A DNA stretch of 64,000 nt from Paulinella micropora (Eukaryota; Cercozoa; Imbricatea; Euglyphida; Paulinellidae): positions 110,168-174,167 of the forward strand of contig WBZZ01005569.1 in NCBI GenBank assembly GCA_019918135.1, in the 5' to 3' direction. This document shows positions 46,965 to 55,440 of this stretch, piece after piece. The notes beneath the pieces were generated by a model. The model had not been told where the DNA came from and did no database searches. It saw nothing but the letters and a program-made list of their open reading frames with translations. The position numbers and the translations under genes were made by a program. Within the stretch, counting starts at the first letter, position 1. Each line of letters begins with the position of its first letter.

Positions 46965-48425
46965 GCGAGAGGTCGAGGCTGTGTATCAACCGGGCAGTAG
47001 CCACGAACCTTGAAATCGCGTAGTCTCTTTGGATCTGCGGGTTATTGTTGCCGTCGGTGTGGAGCCCCAGGGACCGAAAGACTTCAATTGCCGAACGGTT
47101 TCTAATCACGGTGGGGGGGCACGTCGAGTCCCGGCCGGGTGCAGTGAGAGAAATCGGGACAGCGTAGACACCTTTGCCCTCTTCACTAACCAGGCAGATG
47201 ACAGAGCATTTTTCCGCCGCACAGATCTGGCGTGCGGCCCTAAGTTGCGTATAAAGAAGTGAGAAGCCCTTTTGTGCCTCGGGAATGTAGAGCTCCGGTG
47301 GACCATCCCCTCCTAGGGCTGCCCAGTTATCGTCCGCAAATTTGTGATCTGCAGTCAACGGGGGCCTCAGGGGGTAGACGGAGGTGTTCTGGGAGCGGTC
47401 GCTGCTAGTGCCATCGTAGAACCGGTATCCTGCTGGCATAAATTGCTGGGCAGGGCACAAGCGGGTAAGGTATTCGTCGAGAACCCCGTATGTGCCCGGG
47501 CTGAGCGATCCACCTTGAGGGATCCCTCGGGAGCGGTGAATTTCGTCCGGCAAAACAGCAGACTTCCCTGTAGAGTCCGGGACCTTGAGCTTGAGCGGGG
47601 AGTCTTTGAACCGATGGCGGAGGAAAGCAAACAGCTCGGGGAACTCCCCTCCTGAGCCACCACATGGGAGTACGCTTCGCAGATGTAAGTGAGCTCCGCG
47701 CGGTCAAACGCCTTGCGGATGTCAGTGGAGAAGATGATAAGCGTCTTTTTCTTACCTGTAATCTTGGGGGCTGCCCGTAAATCGGCCAACATCAACCGCA
47801 GCACCATGTTCCATTCATCGCACCCACTCACAGTTGTTGTGTTGGCTTTAGAAGTCTTCCGGATGCACCCTGTGTGGAGCTTGAAGGACTCAACCCGAAA
47901 AGTGACGAGTTTTTCGTAGAGGTTGAGGATCGCGTTCGAAACCGTGATGCCCCGCCAGTCGGATACATTTGCGCCTGTCCCAGTCCCCTTCCAAATCTGG
48001 CTGAGAATCCCCTGCTTCCAGTCCTTTGGTAATCTCTTCTCCTTCCAGCAATGGGAGAAGAAAGATCCTAATTGGATCTTCGCGTCTTGCGAGAGGAGCT
48101 TGAAGATGTCGGGGGGTATACCATCGTCTCCCGGAGCAGGACCCTTTTTGGCTTGAATTGCATGCTCGATTTCACCCAACGAGAGCGGCCGACGAGCCAG
48201 ATCGAGCGCCTGCTCTCGAGAGAGCGGGGGGGGAGGCACTTGAAGATATTGACGAATTGCTTGACCCGGTCCCCAGGAATATGAGACTCTTGGAACGGCC
48301 CTACAAGGAGAAGCCGTCCGTTGGAGTCTCGGGGCGGGGCCGAGCGCAGCCTCTCCCACTCCCGAATCCTCTGTAGCCGGGTCACTCTTCTTAGGACCGC
48401 CCACTTGGCGAGGCGGTCTGCACAC
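46921..48425 (-). CDS. Reverse transcriptase domain of the retroelement
   Basis: RT motifs in order across two frames: KKGPAPGDDGIPPDIFK, VSDWRGITVSNAILNLYEKL (motif 2), IIFSTDIRKAFDRAEL (motif A, Asp at 47721-47723), RGIPQGGSLSP (motif B) and KFADDNWAAL (motif C, Asp-Asp at 47329-47334). The FADD and the IPQG-SLSP motif are typical of non-LTR and group-II-like RTs. The frame changes between motifs A and B (near 47.5 kb). Catalytic residues are all present. Confidence 0.85.
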
Positions 48426-49237
48426 TCATTTAGACGGAAGGTCCACTCAAAACTGCGTTCTTGGTGGGACTTGACCCAGTGGAAAGAGATCGGAGCAGTC
48501 TGCACGTGAAAGCGAAAGATGGCATCCCATAGGGGGGGCTTCGACCGCGTCTTGAACAGTTCGTGGGCCTCCCCTTCCAGATTCGCGTCCGATAGGGCCC
48601 GGTAGTCGGTGTAGACATGGACTCGCCGGGGCCTCCAGGCCATCTCCCGGATGAATTGGAGGCCCCCTGCCATAACTGCCAACACTTCCTGTTCACCACT
48701 AGAGGCTGGATTGTCCGCGTTGCCGTAGATGGCGATAATATCGCGATTGTAGAATAGGAAAGCCCCGAAGCCCGCAGCGTTGCCATGTTCGGGAAAGCAG
48801 GATCCATCGGTAACGAGGATAGCGTCCCATGGTGACAGGGAGCCTGGAGACAGCTCGTCAGGTCGATCGAGGCGCGGCGCAAGGCGAGCAACAGGGAACC
48901 GTTGTTGGAATTCGTCAGGGAGCGAGCTGAGGCGCAGAGCAAACGCGTTGGATTGGAGTCGGATGATCAGGCCCCGGGTGTCCTCTCCGTTAGGAAGGTG
49001 GATACCCAGGTACTCCCCTGCTTCAGCTTCCAGGAACTCCATAAGCTTGGGAACCAAGTCAACGGGAGGGGCTGTATACACATCCTGAAGGGGAAGGTTG
49101 GCAGTATCCCATCTCTTAAGCTCATCTGAATTACGGTTCGGTCTCCGTTCGTTGTCATCCTCCGGCGGGAACTGCACTGTGTACTGGCGAAGGGACGGTG
49201 CCTTGTGGGCATTCATGAGGGACCTCATCCCTTCCAC
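48068..49237 (-). CDS. RNase H domain of the retroelement, located before the RT
   Basis: RNase H1-type motifs: LVTDGSCFPEHGNAAGFGAF (Asp at 48806-48808), GEQEVLAVMAGGLQF (Glu), VHVYTDYRAL (Asp), HWVKSHQER and NECADRLAKWA (Asp). All four acidic positions are present. On the minus strand this domain comes before the RT palm, whereas non-LTR elements usually carry RNase H after RT. The stop at 48068 lies after a frame change; the following RT is in another frame. Confidence 0.8.
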   Translation of the reverse strand: MEGMRSLMNAHKAPSLRQYTVQFPPEDDNERRPNRNSDELKRWDTANLPLQDVYTAPPVDLVPKLMEFLEAEAGEYLGIHLPNGEDTRGLIIRLQSNAFALRLSSLPDEFQQRFPVARLAPRLDRPDELSPGSLSPWDAILVTDGSCFPEHGNAAGFGAFLFYNRDIIAIYGNADNPASSGEQEVLAVMAGGLQFIREMAWRPRRVHVYTDYRALSDANLEGEAHELFKTRSKPPLWDAIFRFHVQTAPISFHWVKSHQERSFEWTFRLNECADRLAKWAVLRRVTRLQRIREWERLRSAPPRDSNGRLLLVGPFQESHIPGDRVKQFVNIFKCLPPRSLESRRSIWLVGRSRWVKSSMQFKPKRVLLRETMVYPPTSSSSSRKTRRSN

Positions 49238-49250
49238 CCCGCCTGAAGGG

Positions 49251-50234
49251 CTACCTCGGCAGATGACTGGATGACAGATTCCGTCTCACTGGGGAGAAGG
49301 GAAAGGGGGGCAGGATCCACATTACCTCGGAACACCAGATTGGTGAAATGCCCCTTGTCGATAACCTCCCCGGTCTGAGGATCGGCGCACGGAGCCTGTC
49401 GCTTCCGAGAAGGAGCTCTCTCTGGTTATATTTGGAGTCCTCTGGGGGGGTCCATAGTGTAGCTCCAGGCCCCATCACTTGGTGAAGTCGGCGCTCCTCG
49501 TCTGCCAGGTCGGAGACACGTGTGCGGTAGAGGTCTGCATAGTGCTCCCGGAGAGCTTCGGGCGGGGGGGACTCCGTGGCTGAGTCCGCTTGGACACGGA
49601 GGAGGAATTTGTGCTGATTACGGTCAAAGGCTTGGTTGTGGCGAAACCTATCCGGTCTCTTAGAGTCCCTCTTGACGCGCTTGATGTCCTCGAGTCGAGA
49701 GTTAATCTTGCGTCTGGCCTTGGCAAGGACCTTCAGAGCGTCGGGCAGGAGACGTGATAACTCCAGCGGGTCATCCGACGACGTCTCATCCAGGATGTGC
49801 CCCACCAGATCCCCTTCCATTCGAAGCGTACGGCAAATGCTCATCCAGAGCCTGGATAAATGGGATCCGGGGTCCCTCGGAACCTGTCTCTGGAGGCCCC
49901 TCGTGATGGATTGCAGGGCAGTTAGCATGCGGGGTACCTTCGTTATCTTCCGCCTGGACTTAGGGGGTCTGGGCTGCCGCCTGCTCAATGGTGGAGGAGG
50001 CAGCTGAGCGTCCTGAATGACACTTGGCAGAGCAAGGCTAGGGACAGCCGGGGGAGCAGCGTCGTTCTCTATAGGTGCGGCAGCAACTGCGGCTTGGATG
50101 GCCTGCTTCAACGAAGCCTGGGGGGGCTGGGCCGTCCGCATGCTCTCTTCCATACACTGCTGGAAACTATCCCGCTGAGCTTGCGTCCACCTCTTGGGCT
50201 CCACTAGAGGCAGCGGGGGAGACCCGGAGACCAC
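49251..50234 (-). CDS. Pre-RT region of the retroelement
   Basis: About 327 codons: Gln/Ala/Pro-rich start, basic middle (SRRQPRPPKSRRKITKVPR) and NQHKFLLRVQADSATESPPP then EALREHYADLYRTRVSD, which resembles the segment normally lying just before RT motif 0. Its separation from the RT by an RNase H domain is unusual. Confidence 0.55.
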   Translation of the reverse strand: MVSGSPPLPLVEPKRWTQAQRDSFQQCMEESMRTAQPPQASLKQAIQAAVAAAPIENDAAPPAVPSLALPSVIQDAQLPPPPLSRRQPRPPKSRRKITKVPRMLTALQSITRGLQRQVPRDPGSHLSRLWMSICRTLRMEGDLVGHILDETSSDDPLELSRLLPDALKVLAKARRKINSRLEDIKRVKRDSKRPDRFRHNQAFDRNQHKFLLRVQADSATESPPPEALREHYADLYRTRVSDLADEERRLHQVMGPGATLWTPPEDSKYNQRELLLGSDRLRAPILRPGRLSTRGISPIWCSEVMWILPPFPFSPVRRNLSSSHLPR

Positions 50235-50477
50235 CGGGGCGACAATTCCATCAGGCCGGGCTTCCCTTCCCTCCGGACTCCGGGAAGAGGGGAGGGGGGG
50301 GCTGGGCTGTCGGCTAGAGAAGGGGGGGGAGAGCAGACTCGATGATTTCTTCTACAGAGGAGGGGAGGGGCGGTGGACCCGGGAAACGATCGAAGCTGCC
50401 AGGCGGGGAGGAGGGGGGAGAGTCAACCGGGGCGTCGAGCGAGAGGAATTGACGCTCTAGCCGATCCCGGGCGATGT

Positions 50478-51164
50478 CTACTCGGGCCTGAATCCAGCGC
50501 TGCAGGGGGGGGCCTCCAGGCGGTGAGACGCGATAGATTGAACAAGCCGCTCTTCCCTACTGAGGTGCGACAATGCAGTGATGGCGTCCTCCTCGTCCTC
50601 ACTATCTCCCTCTGGCAACCCTTGCTCCTCCGGAGGATCCATCTGAGGGTCACTTTCCTGAGGACTCCAAAGGATGAGGCCGACAACGATCCAGGCCGAG
50701 GCCTTTGCGAGGATCCAGTCGGGTCGAAAAAACTCCTCAGGGCCAAAAGGCGCTTCCGGGATGGAAAGCTCCAGGAGACCATCCCTGGCCCCGACATCAA
50801 TAAAGAGCATTGTGAGCTGCAGGATCGTTCTGAGGCGTTTGTAGCGAACAGCGGGCAGGGAGATGCCGAGAGGGCCGATGAACCGAGGCGCGTGGTCCCA
50901 CGCCGGAGTCTCAGACCTGAAGTTGGCTGTGTGGTGGAGCAGGATGCGTCCCTTGATATCCTGTGCCCGAACAATGAGGACCCGCGGGCGGCGTCGCTGG
51001 ACATAGCGAAGAACCCGTGGGGAGGAGAGTGCATGCCAGGAGGTGAGGAGCATGAGACTCCCGTCCTGGACAATGGATTCCAACGCCTTGGTGGTCCTGT
51101 CTGCCAATGGATTCCTGGATCGAAGGTGAAGCTGAGCTCCGAAGGAGGGAGATAGGAGAAACAT
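50478..51164 (-). CDS. Retroelement internal region, unknown
   Basis: Open for 228 codons with coding character (AKASAWIVVGLILWSPQESD) and an acidic end. No motif recognised. Connects the USP-like region with the pre-RT region; frame differs from both. Confidence 0.45.
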   Translation of the reverse strand: MFLLSPSFGAQLHLRSRNPLADRTTKALESIVQDGSLMLLTSWHALSSPRVLRYVQRRRPRVLIVRAQDIKGRILLHHTANFRSETPAWDHAPRFIGPLGISLPAVRYKRLRTILQLTMLFIDVGARDGLLELSIPEAPFGPEEFFRPDWILAKASAWIVVGLILWSPQESDPQMDPPEEQGLPEGDSEDEEDAITALSHLSREERLVQSIASHRLEAPPCSAGFRPE

Positions 51165-52750
51165 CTGGCTTAACCATTGGTTGAGAGCTCCTTGGGAGAG
51201 CCGTGGCGCAGTGGGGGGACCACCTTTTGTGGTGGAAAAGCCAGAAGTGGTTCTCGTACGTGCGAGGTGAGCGACAGGACATTGGTGCCATGGAAGCGCT
51301 CCAGATTGTATCTGAGCGTCGCAAAGGCAAGAGAGGCCTGCGCGCCTCCCCGAAGCCCGTCCCGAGACTGCTTGAAATCGCTAAACCACTTGGCGGACGG
51401 CTGGGGAAGGTGCTCCCGCATGCCTTGTTTGTAGACCCTGTAGACAGTAGAGAACCCCAGGGGGGCGGAGGAGGGCACTGGGCTACGGGGAGGAGGTGCC
51501 GTTCAATGGACATGCCTTGCCCCAGCAGGGAGAACGCCCGAGAGTTGAAGGAGGCTGCATTGGTGGAATGCTCATCCTTCTTATCCGCTGCCATCTTCCG
51601 CAGGTTCCTAATAATCTTGCGTAGGCGCTGACGGAAATGTCGATTAGTCTTTGAGGCTGAGCTCAGTCCCAAGGCTGGGCGCTGGGCTGCGGAAAACGGG
51701 TGAAGAACCGCGACGGGGTCAGGAAGGGAGGAGACTGTCCGCTTGAACAGAAGTTGCACTCCATACGAAGCAATCACCCTGCATGCAGTCAGGTTATGGA
51801 GGACCGAAACGGAGTCGTCGTCACACTTCACCCACTCCCCTGAACTGTTGCGGTCCAGGAGGAACGCGTGGGGAAGTTGCCGCGAGCGTGCGTTGCCTTC
51901 CATCTGAATGCAAATAACGCTTTGGAGAGAGTAGGAGGCCGGCTGCCCGTCTTGCGTCCACCGGTGGTCAAGAACGAGCGAGGGCAGGACAGAGATGTTG
52001 TGGTGCGCGGATCGAAGGGACCGTAGGTTCTGGAGTCCCAGCGGCCGATGAATGTCGAGGAGAAGACATTCTGCATGTGTCTGCAGCGTCCGAGTAGTCG
52101 CCCCTTGCCTGCCTCCGCAGTGGGCACAGCGGAAAGACTCAGAAGGACCACCAAGCAGCCATCTGTCCACGAGCTCAGAGAGGGGGAACGGGGAGCGGTC
52201 GCCGGCCAGGAGAGACAGGGAGAGAGGAAGAGCCCACGTGGAGGAAAGAGAGGTAGTGGAGCATCCCTGGCACGATGAAGTCGAAACCACGTGAGGGAGC
52301 CACGATTCCATAGACACTCCCCTCGGGAGGAAAGAGGGCCCGGCGTCCCGGAGCAACAACAGTAGGCCCCGAGCTGCCAGTCCGGTGTCGCCGCCGTCAT
52401 GAAGGTCCGGACTGGGGAGGGTGCTGCGGAGAACAACCGGGTAGCGGAACCAGGCACAGGAGATGGGCTGGAATTCTTGCGAGGGGCTCTTCACCTGGGG
52501 GCGAAGCTCAGCCATCGTATTAATGATAGCGCTGATGGCCGTCATCTGAGGTCCGATCATGGACCTGGGTGGGCGTGCCGAGGCCCAGTTCCGTAGGAAA
52601 GCGGGAAGCTTGGGAAAGGATGAGAGGAGTTGGACCGCGCTTATTAAGAAACAGTACCGGTTATCCGGGTTCTTAATACCTCTGTAGGGAAGAGGAGGCG
52701 ACTCCGCAGGAGCTTTACGGGGACATGCAGGACGACCTTTACCTTTCGTT
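50911..52750 (-). CDS. Ubiquitin-specific-protease-like (C19) domain of the retroelement
   Basis: Reading in from 52750 without ATG, the Cys box RGIKNPDNRYCFLISAVQLL has the catalytic Cys at 52651-52653. A zinc-finger-like FRCAHCGGRQ follows near 52.12 kb. The C-terminal part shows YSLQSVICIQMEG, the His box LPHAFLLD (His at 51868-51870), then WVKCDDDSV and YGVQLLFKR, exactly the order of strands and catalytic His/Asp in USPs. The domain spans roughly 52.70-51.70 kb; the frame runs on to 50911 but real coding probably moves to another frame near 51.5 kb. It could process a polyprotein or remove ubiquitin from the retroelement proteins. Confidence 0.75.
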
Positions 52751-53051
52751 ATAATTCCGACCCCGGAGTACTCCCCTGAGCTTTATTAGACAGCGCATTA
52801 CTCTGGCTGGGGTCCGTGCTTGAGGTCAGAGTAGGCGGAGTACCGGAGGTCTCCTTCGCAAACGTCCGTCGGGGTCGAAGACCAGCGGCTTCTATCTCGT
52901 AGAAGTCTGCCATCTTGTCTTCCTGATCCTTAAGGGAAGCCTGCATCTGGCGAGTGAGCTGACTTTCCTGTCGGATTGCGCGGATATCATCAGGGCTGAA
53001 GAAGATTCCTCCCATGGTGCTTCTCGAAGCAGGCCGTGTGGATCCCCGCAC
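52749..53051 (-). CDS. Retroelement segment with charged coiled coil
   Basis: 100 codons from ATG 53051. IRAIRQESQLTRQMQASLKD suggests a short coiled coil. Ends as the USP-like frame opens, so it is probably the upstream part of the same polyprotein or a short separate ORF. Confidence 0.4.
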   Translation of the reverse strand: MRGSTRPASRSTMGGIFFSPDDIRAIRQESQLTRQMQASLKDQEDKMADFYEIEAAGLRPRRTFAKETSGTPPTLTSSTDPSQSNALSNKAQGSTPGSEL

Positions 53052-53249
53052 TTGAGAAGGGGGTGGTGCACTACGATTGTACCCGGTGGGACCGATAAAG
53101 GAGGGGGGTCCCGCGAGGGGGGGGGGGGGTCCTGTACATCGGCTGCTTAAGCAGGTCGGCTTGTGCGCAGCCTGGCTTCCTTCTGCTTCGCAGCCACACA
53201 GCCCTGCCTGCCGCCTGTGATCGCCAAGGGTCCGGAGCTGGCCTGTCGG

Positions 53250-54386
53250 TCATGGCCTTTTGTGTTTGTGCTGGCCGATGGGACATCGAGTGACGGAGTC
53301 GGCGTGGCCGCTTTGACCTTGAAAGGAGACACAACGGTGGTCGATCCGTCTTCGACAGGCGTGGCTTGGGTTTCGGGATGCAGACTGAGGGGGGCGGTGC
53401 CTGCAGCCGGGGTAGAGGGGGGGCAGGACGTCGTCCAGAATCAGCAGGGCCAGCAGCGGCGGGGGGCAACGTAGAGCTGGTGGGGTTTGGTCGTTTACGT
53501 TTACGTTGCAGGCGTCGGCGGGCGTACTCGTACTGCTTCCGATTGCGACGGTTTGGCAGCAGGGCGGCCTGGGAGTTCCACACCCCTGTCGGAGAATGGT
53601 CGAGCTAGGCAGGAGACCTAGCAGTGTAAGCCACCCCTCCTTGTACGCTCGCTCGAGATCCTGCTGGCGGACCGCAGGGAGGGAGTCCCACGCATCTCCG
53701 GATCTGGCGTGGCTGATAATGCTACGGAGGGCATCTAAGCGGAGGGGGCAATCGGGGGAAACTCGGTGTATCCAGTCCGGATTTGAGCTGTACTTGTTGC
53801 AGATGCTTGCCCCTATCTCGCGGACGAGGGCAGGTCCCAGGTGACAGCTGGAGGACAGAAAGGAGGGTAGGTCAACCATGGCCATCAGGTCGCCTCGTGG
53901 GATCATCTTTTGAAGGGCCAACTGAGGCGCCGGTGGTGCCTCGGGGACTGGAACGCTGTTGGGAGTTGATGAGCTCGTTGGGAGGGCGGGTGACTCGGGG
54001 GGAGCCCCAGTGGGCCGCGGGGCGGCCAACGGAGATGGCTGAGGAGACCGCTGGGTTGGAGATGGTGCCGGGGCCGTATACGAAGGGGGGGCGGGGGTAG
54101 GTTCCAACGGGGCGGAGAGAGTGGAGGATGTAGAGGAGGAGGATGAGGAGGATCGGGTACGCTTGATGAGGCTGCCACGGTGGCGTGCGTTTCCAGCAGA
54201 GGGGATGGATGGCGCCCACCACGAGGGGGCTGGGGAGATTCTCGCTCGCCGTGATCGAGAAGGGGCTTGCTCCCGGGGTCGGGGTCGGGATCCAGCCCGA
54301 AAACTGCATCCATCGTACGGGCGACGACGTGGCGACCGCGACCTCCGTCCGGGCCGCTCCCTCCGAGATCTTCCCCGGGGGAGCAC
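53250..54386 (-). CDS. Retroelement N-terminal ORF, Arg/Ser and Pro-rich
   Basis: About 378 codons from ATG 54386. Starts with RS-type basic repeats (RSRSPRRRPYDG), then a Ser run, a Pro/Ala/Thr-rich linker and a globular segment (GDAWDSLPAVRQQDLERAYK). Arg/Ser-rich N-terminal ORFs in non-LTR elements bind RNA; that role is inferred here. Its 3' end overlaps another frame after 53.5 kb. Confidence 0.5.
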   Translation of the reverse strand: MLPRGRSRRERPGRRSRSPRRRPYDGCSFRAGSRPRPREQAPSRSRRARISPAPSWWAPSIPSAGNARHRGSLIKRTRSSSSSSSTSSTLSAPLEPTPAPPSYTAPAPSPTQRSPQPSPLAAPRPTGAPPESPALPTSSSTPNSVPVPEAPPAPQLALQKMIPRGDLMAMVDLPSFLSSSCHLGPALVREIGASICNKYSSNPDWIHRVSPDCPLRLDALRSIISHARSGDAWDSLPAVRQQDLERAYKEGWLTLLGLLPSSTILRQGCGTPRPPCCQTVAIGSSTSTPADACNVNVNDQTPPALRCPPPLLALLILDDVLPPLYPGCRHRPPQSASRNPSHACRRRIDHRCVSFQGQSGHADSVTRCPIGQHKHKRP

Positions 54387-54474
54387 GACCGGGAACGTCG
54401 TCCCCGCCCCCCTTCTCTGGGAAGGAGAGGTGGGTCACTGCTTCGTGATCGAGACCTTCTTCCCCTTCGGGGGG

Positions 54475-54582
54475 GCTTAGCTTCGAAGAAATTGCCATCA
54501 CACCGGTAAAAATCGCCCTTGGGCGGCAACTCAAAAAAGCTTGGCTTTTTCAAACGCACCTGCCCCAGCACGTCCCTGTCGG
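54475..54582. repeat. 108-bp target-site duplication, right copy
   Basis: Identical to 43318-43425 over the full 108 bp. Confidence 0.95.
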
Positions 54583-55036
54583 GCTGCTTCTGCGCACACA
54601 ACAACAGGTCAGGCTTGGACCACGGCACAAGCAAGGGCTCCGCCAAGGCGCCGCGCCTCCCCCTCGACTGCTCGTCAATCCTCTCGTCCACCAGTACTAA
54701 CGAGCCGTAGGCAAACAGGCTGAGTTGGTGCAATTTGGGCACAGGAAAGAACGCCAAACCCCCGGTCTGTACTCTGATCAACTTTTCGCCACTGCTCGAC
54801 GGAGTGAACGACTCTTCGCTGACTCCCAACAGGGTCTTGGCAACTTTCCTATGACGCCATTGCTCGTCCATGGCAGGGCTGTTCCACCGGTAGCCCCTCA
54901 GCACGTCTCCGCTCTCTTCCGGCCGCAGCTCGCCACACGTATATATCAGGTCACCTTGCTGGATCGCCTGCCCGTCTCCCGGGTTCGGCGCCACTTCCAC
55001 GTAGCGCGCGTTCTGCGGCGCCCACGTCATTTCCAT
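54475..55036 (-). pseudogene. 5' part of an unknown gene split by the retroelement
   Basis: From ATG 55036 the frame (MEMTWAPQNARYVEVAPN...) reads through to the 108-bp duplicated segment, after which it runs by chance into retroelement sequence. The rest of the gene is at 43022-43425. The product is not recognised. It lies immediately downstream of the RPB10-like gene and overlaps its open frame. Confidence 0.85.
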
Positions 55037-55268
55037 CTTGAGCGCTTGCTGCTGCTGCTACCAGCCGCTGTAAACCTCTGCGCAATACACTCTCTTCACC
55101 ACTGTTGCTAACCGTCAGCAAAGCGCTACGACAGCACTTGCGTTGCAAGCCCAAGCAGTCCTGCGCTTCCGCCGTGGTGAAACCGTTGCGCTTAAATTCC
55201 AGATACACTGAAATTAAGCCGCTCAAAGGTTTATTACAGGAGATACAAACCAGCGGAGCCAGTGACAT
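54951..55268 (-). CDS. RNA polymerase subunit RPB10-like
   Basis: The first 55 residues match RPB10 (archaeal RpoN, eukaryotic RPB10): VCISCNKPLSGLISVYLEF has the N-terminal C-x-x-C, and CLGLQRKCCRSALLT has the conserved L-G-L-x-R-x-C-C-R. These four cysteines bind one zinc. The usual length is about 70 residues; the open frame here has 105, so the true end may be earlier and the last 30 codons overlap the next gene. RPB10 is a small subunit that helps assemble the two largest RNA polymerase subunits. It is a common gene of cytoplasmic and other large DNA viruses that carry their own polymerase. Confidence 0.8.
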   Translation of the reverse strand: MSLAPLVCISCNKPLSGLISVYLEFKRNGFTTAEAQDCLGLQRKCCRSALLTVSNSGEESVLRRGLQRLVAAAASAQDGNDVGAAERALRGSGAEPGRRAGDPAR

Positions 55269-55275
55269 TCATTTT

Positions 55276-55440
55276 GTCACCCCCCCCTCCCCCTTTCCCC
55301 CCCCTCTTTCCCCCCCCCCCCCTCCCTCTCCTTTCTTCTTTCTCCCCCCTCCCTCCCTCCCTCCCTCCCTCGCCTTTTCTCTCTCCCTCGCCTTTTCTTT
55401 CTCTCTCGCCTTTTCTCTCTCTACCTCTCTTTTTCTCCCC
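55276..55440. repeat. C-rich and (CTTT)-type pyrimidine tract
   Basis: C runs, then (CCCT)n and CTCTCGCCTTTT repeats (three copies at about 55360-55420), between the RPB10 start and the primase 3' end. On the minus strand it is a G/A tract upstream of RPB10. Confidence 0.85.

Larger units (their letters stand above)
43426..54474 (-). mobile_element. 11-kb non-LTR retrotransposon with reverse transcriptase, RNase H, USP-like protease and restriction-like endonuclease
   Basis: Defined by the exact 108-bp duplications on both sides. It reads on the minus strand: RS/Pro-rich N-terminal region (54.4-53.1 kb), USP-like protease (52.75-51.7 kb), unknown region, pre-RT and RNase H (50.2-48.3 kb), reverse transcriptase (48.4-46.9 kb), C-terminal region, Cys/His knuckle and PD-D/ExK-like segment (45.8-45.0 kb), then a long 3' untranslated region ending in an A-rich tail next to the left duplication. 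No long terminal repeats were seen. The frame changes several times, so this copy is probably inactive, or the assembly has indels. Confidence 0.9.

Noticed and set aside
53903-55036. 377-codon continuous minus-strand frame as one protein
   Set aside because: It crosses the retroelement border at 54474; the first part is the split gene and the rest is chance reading of retroelement sequence.
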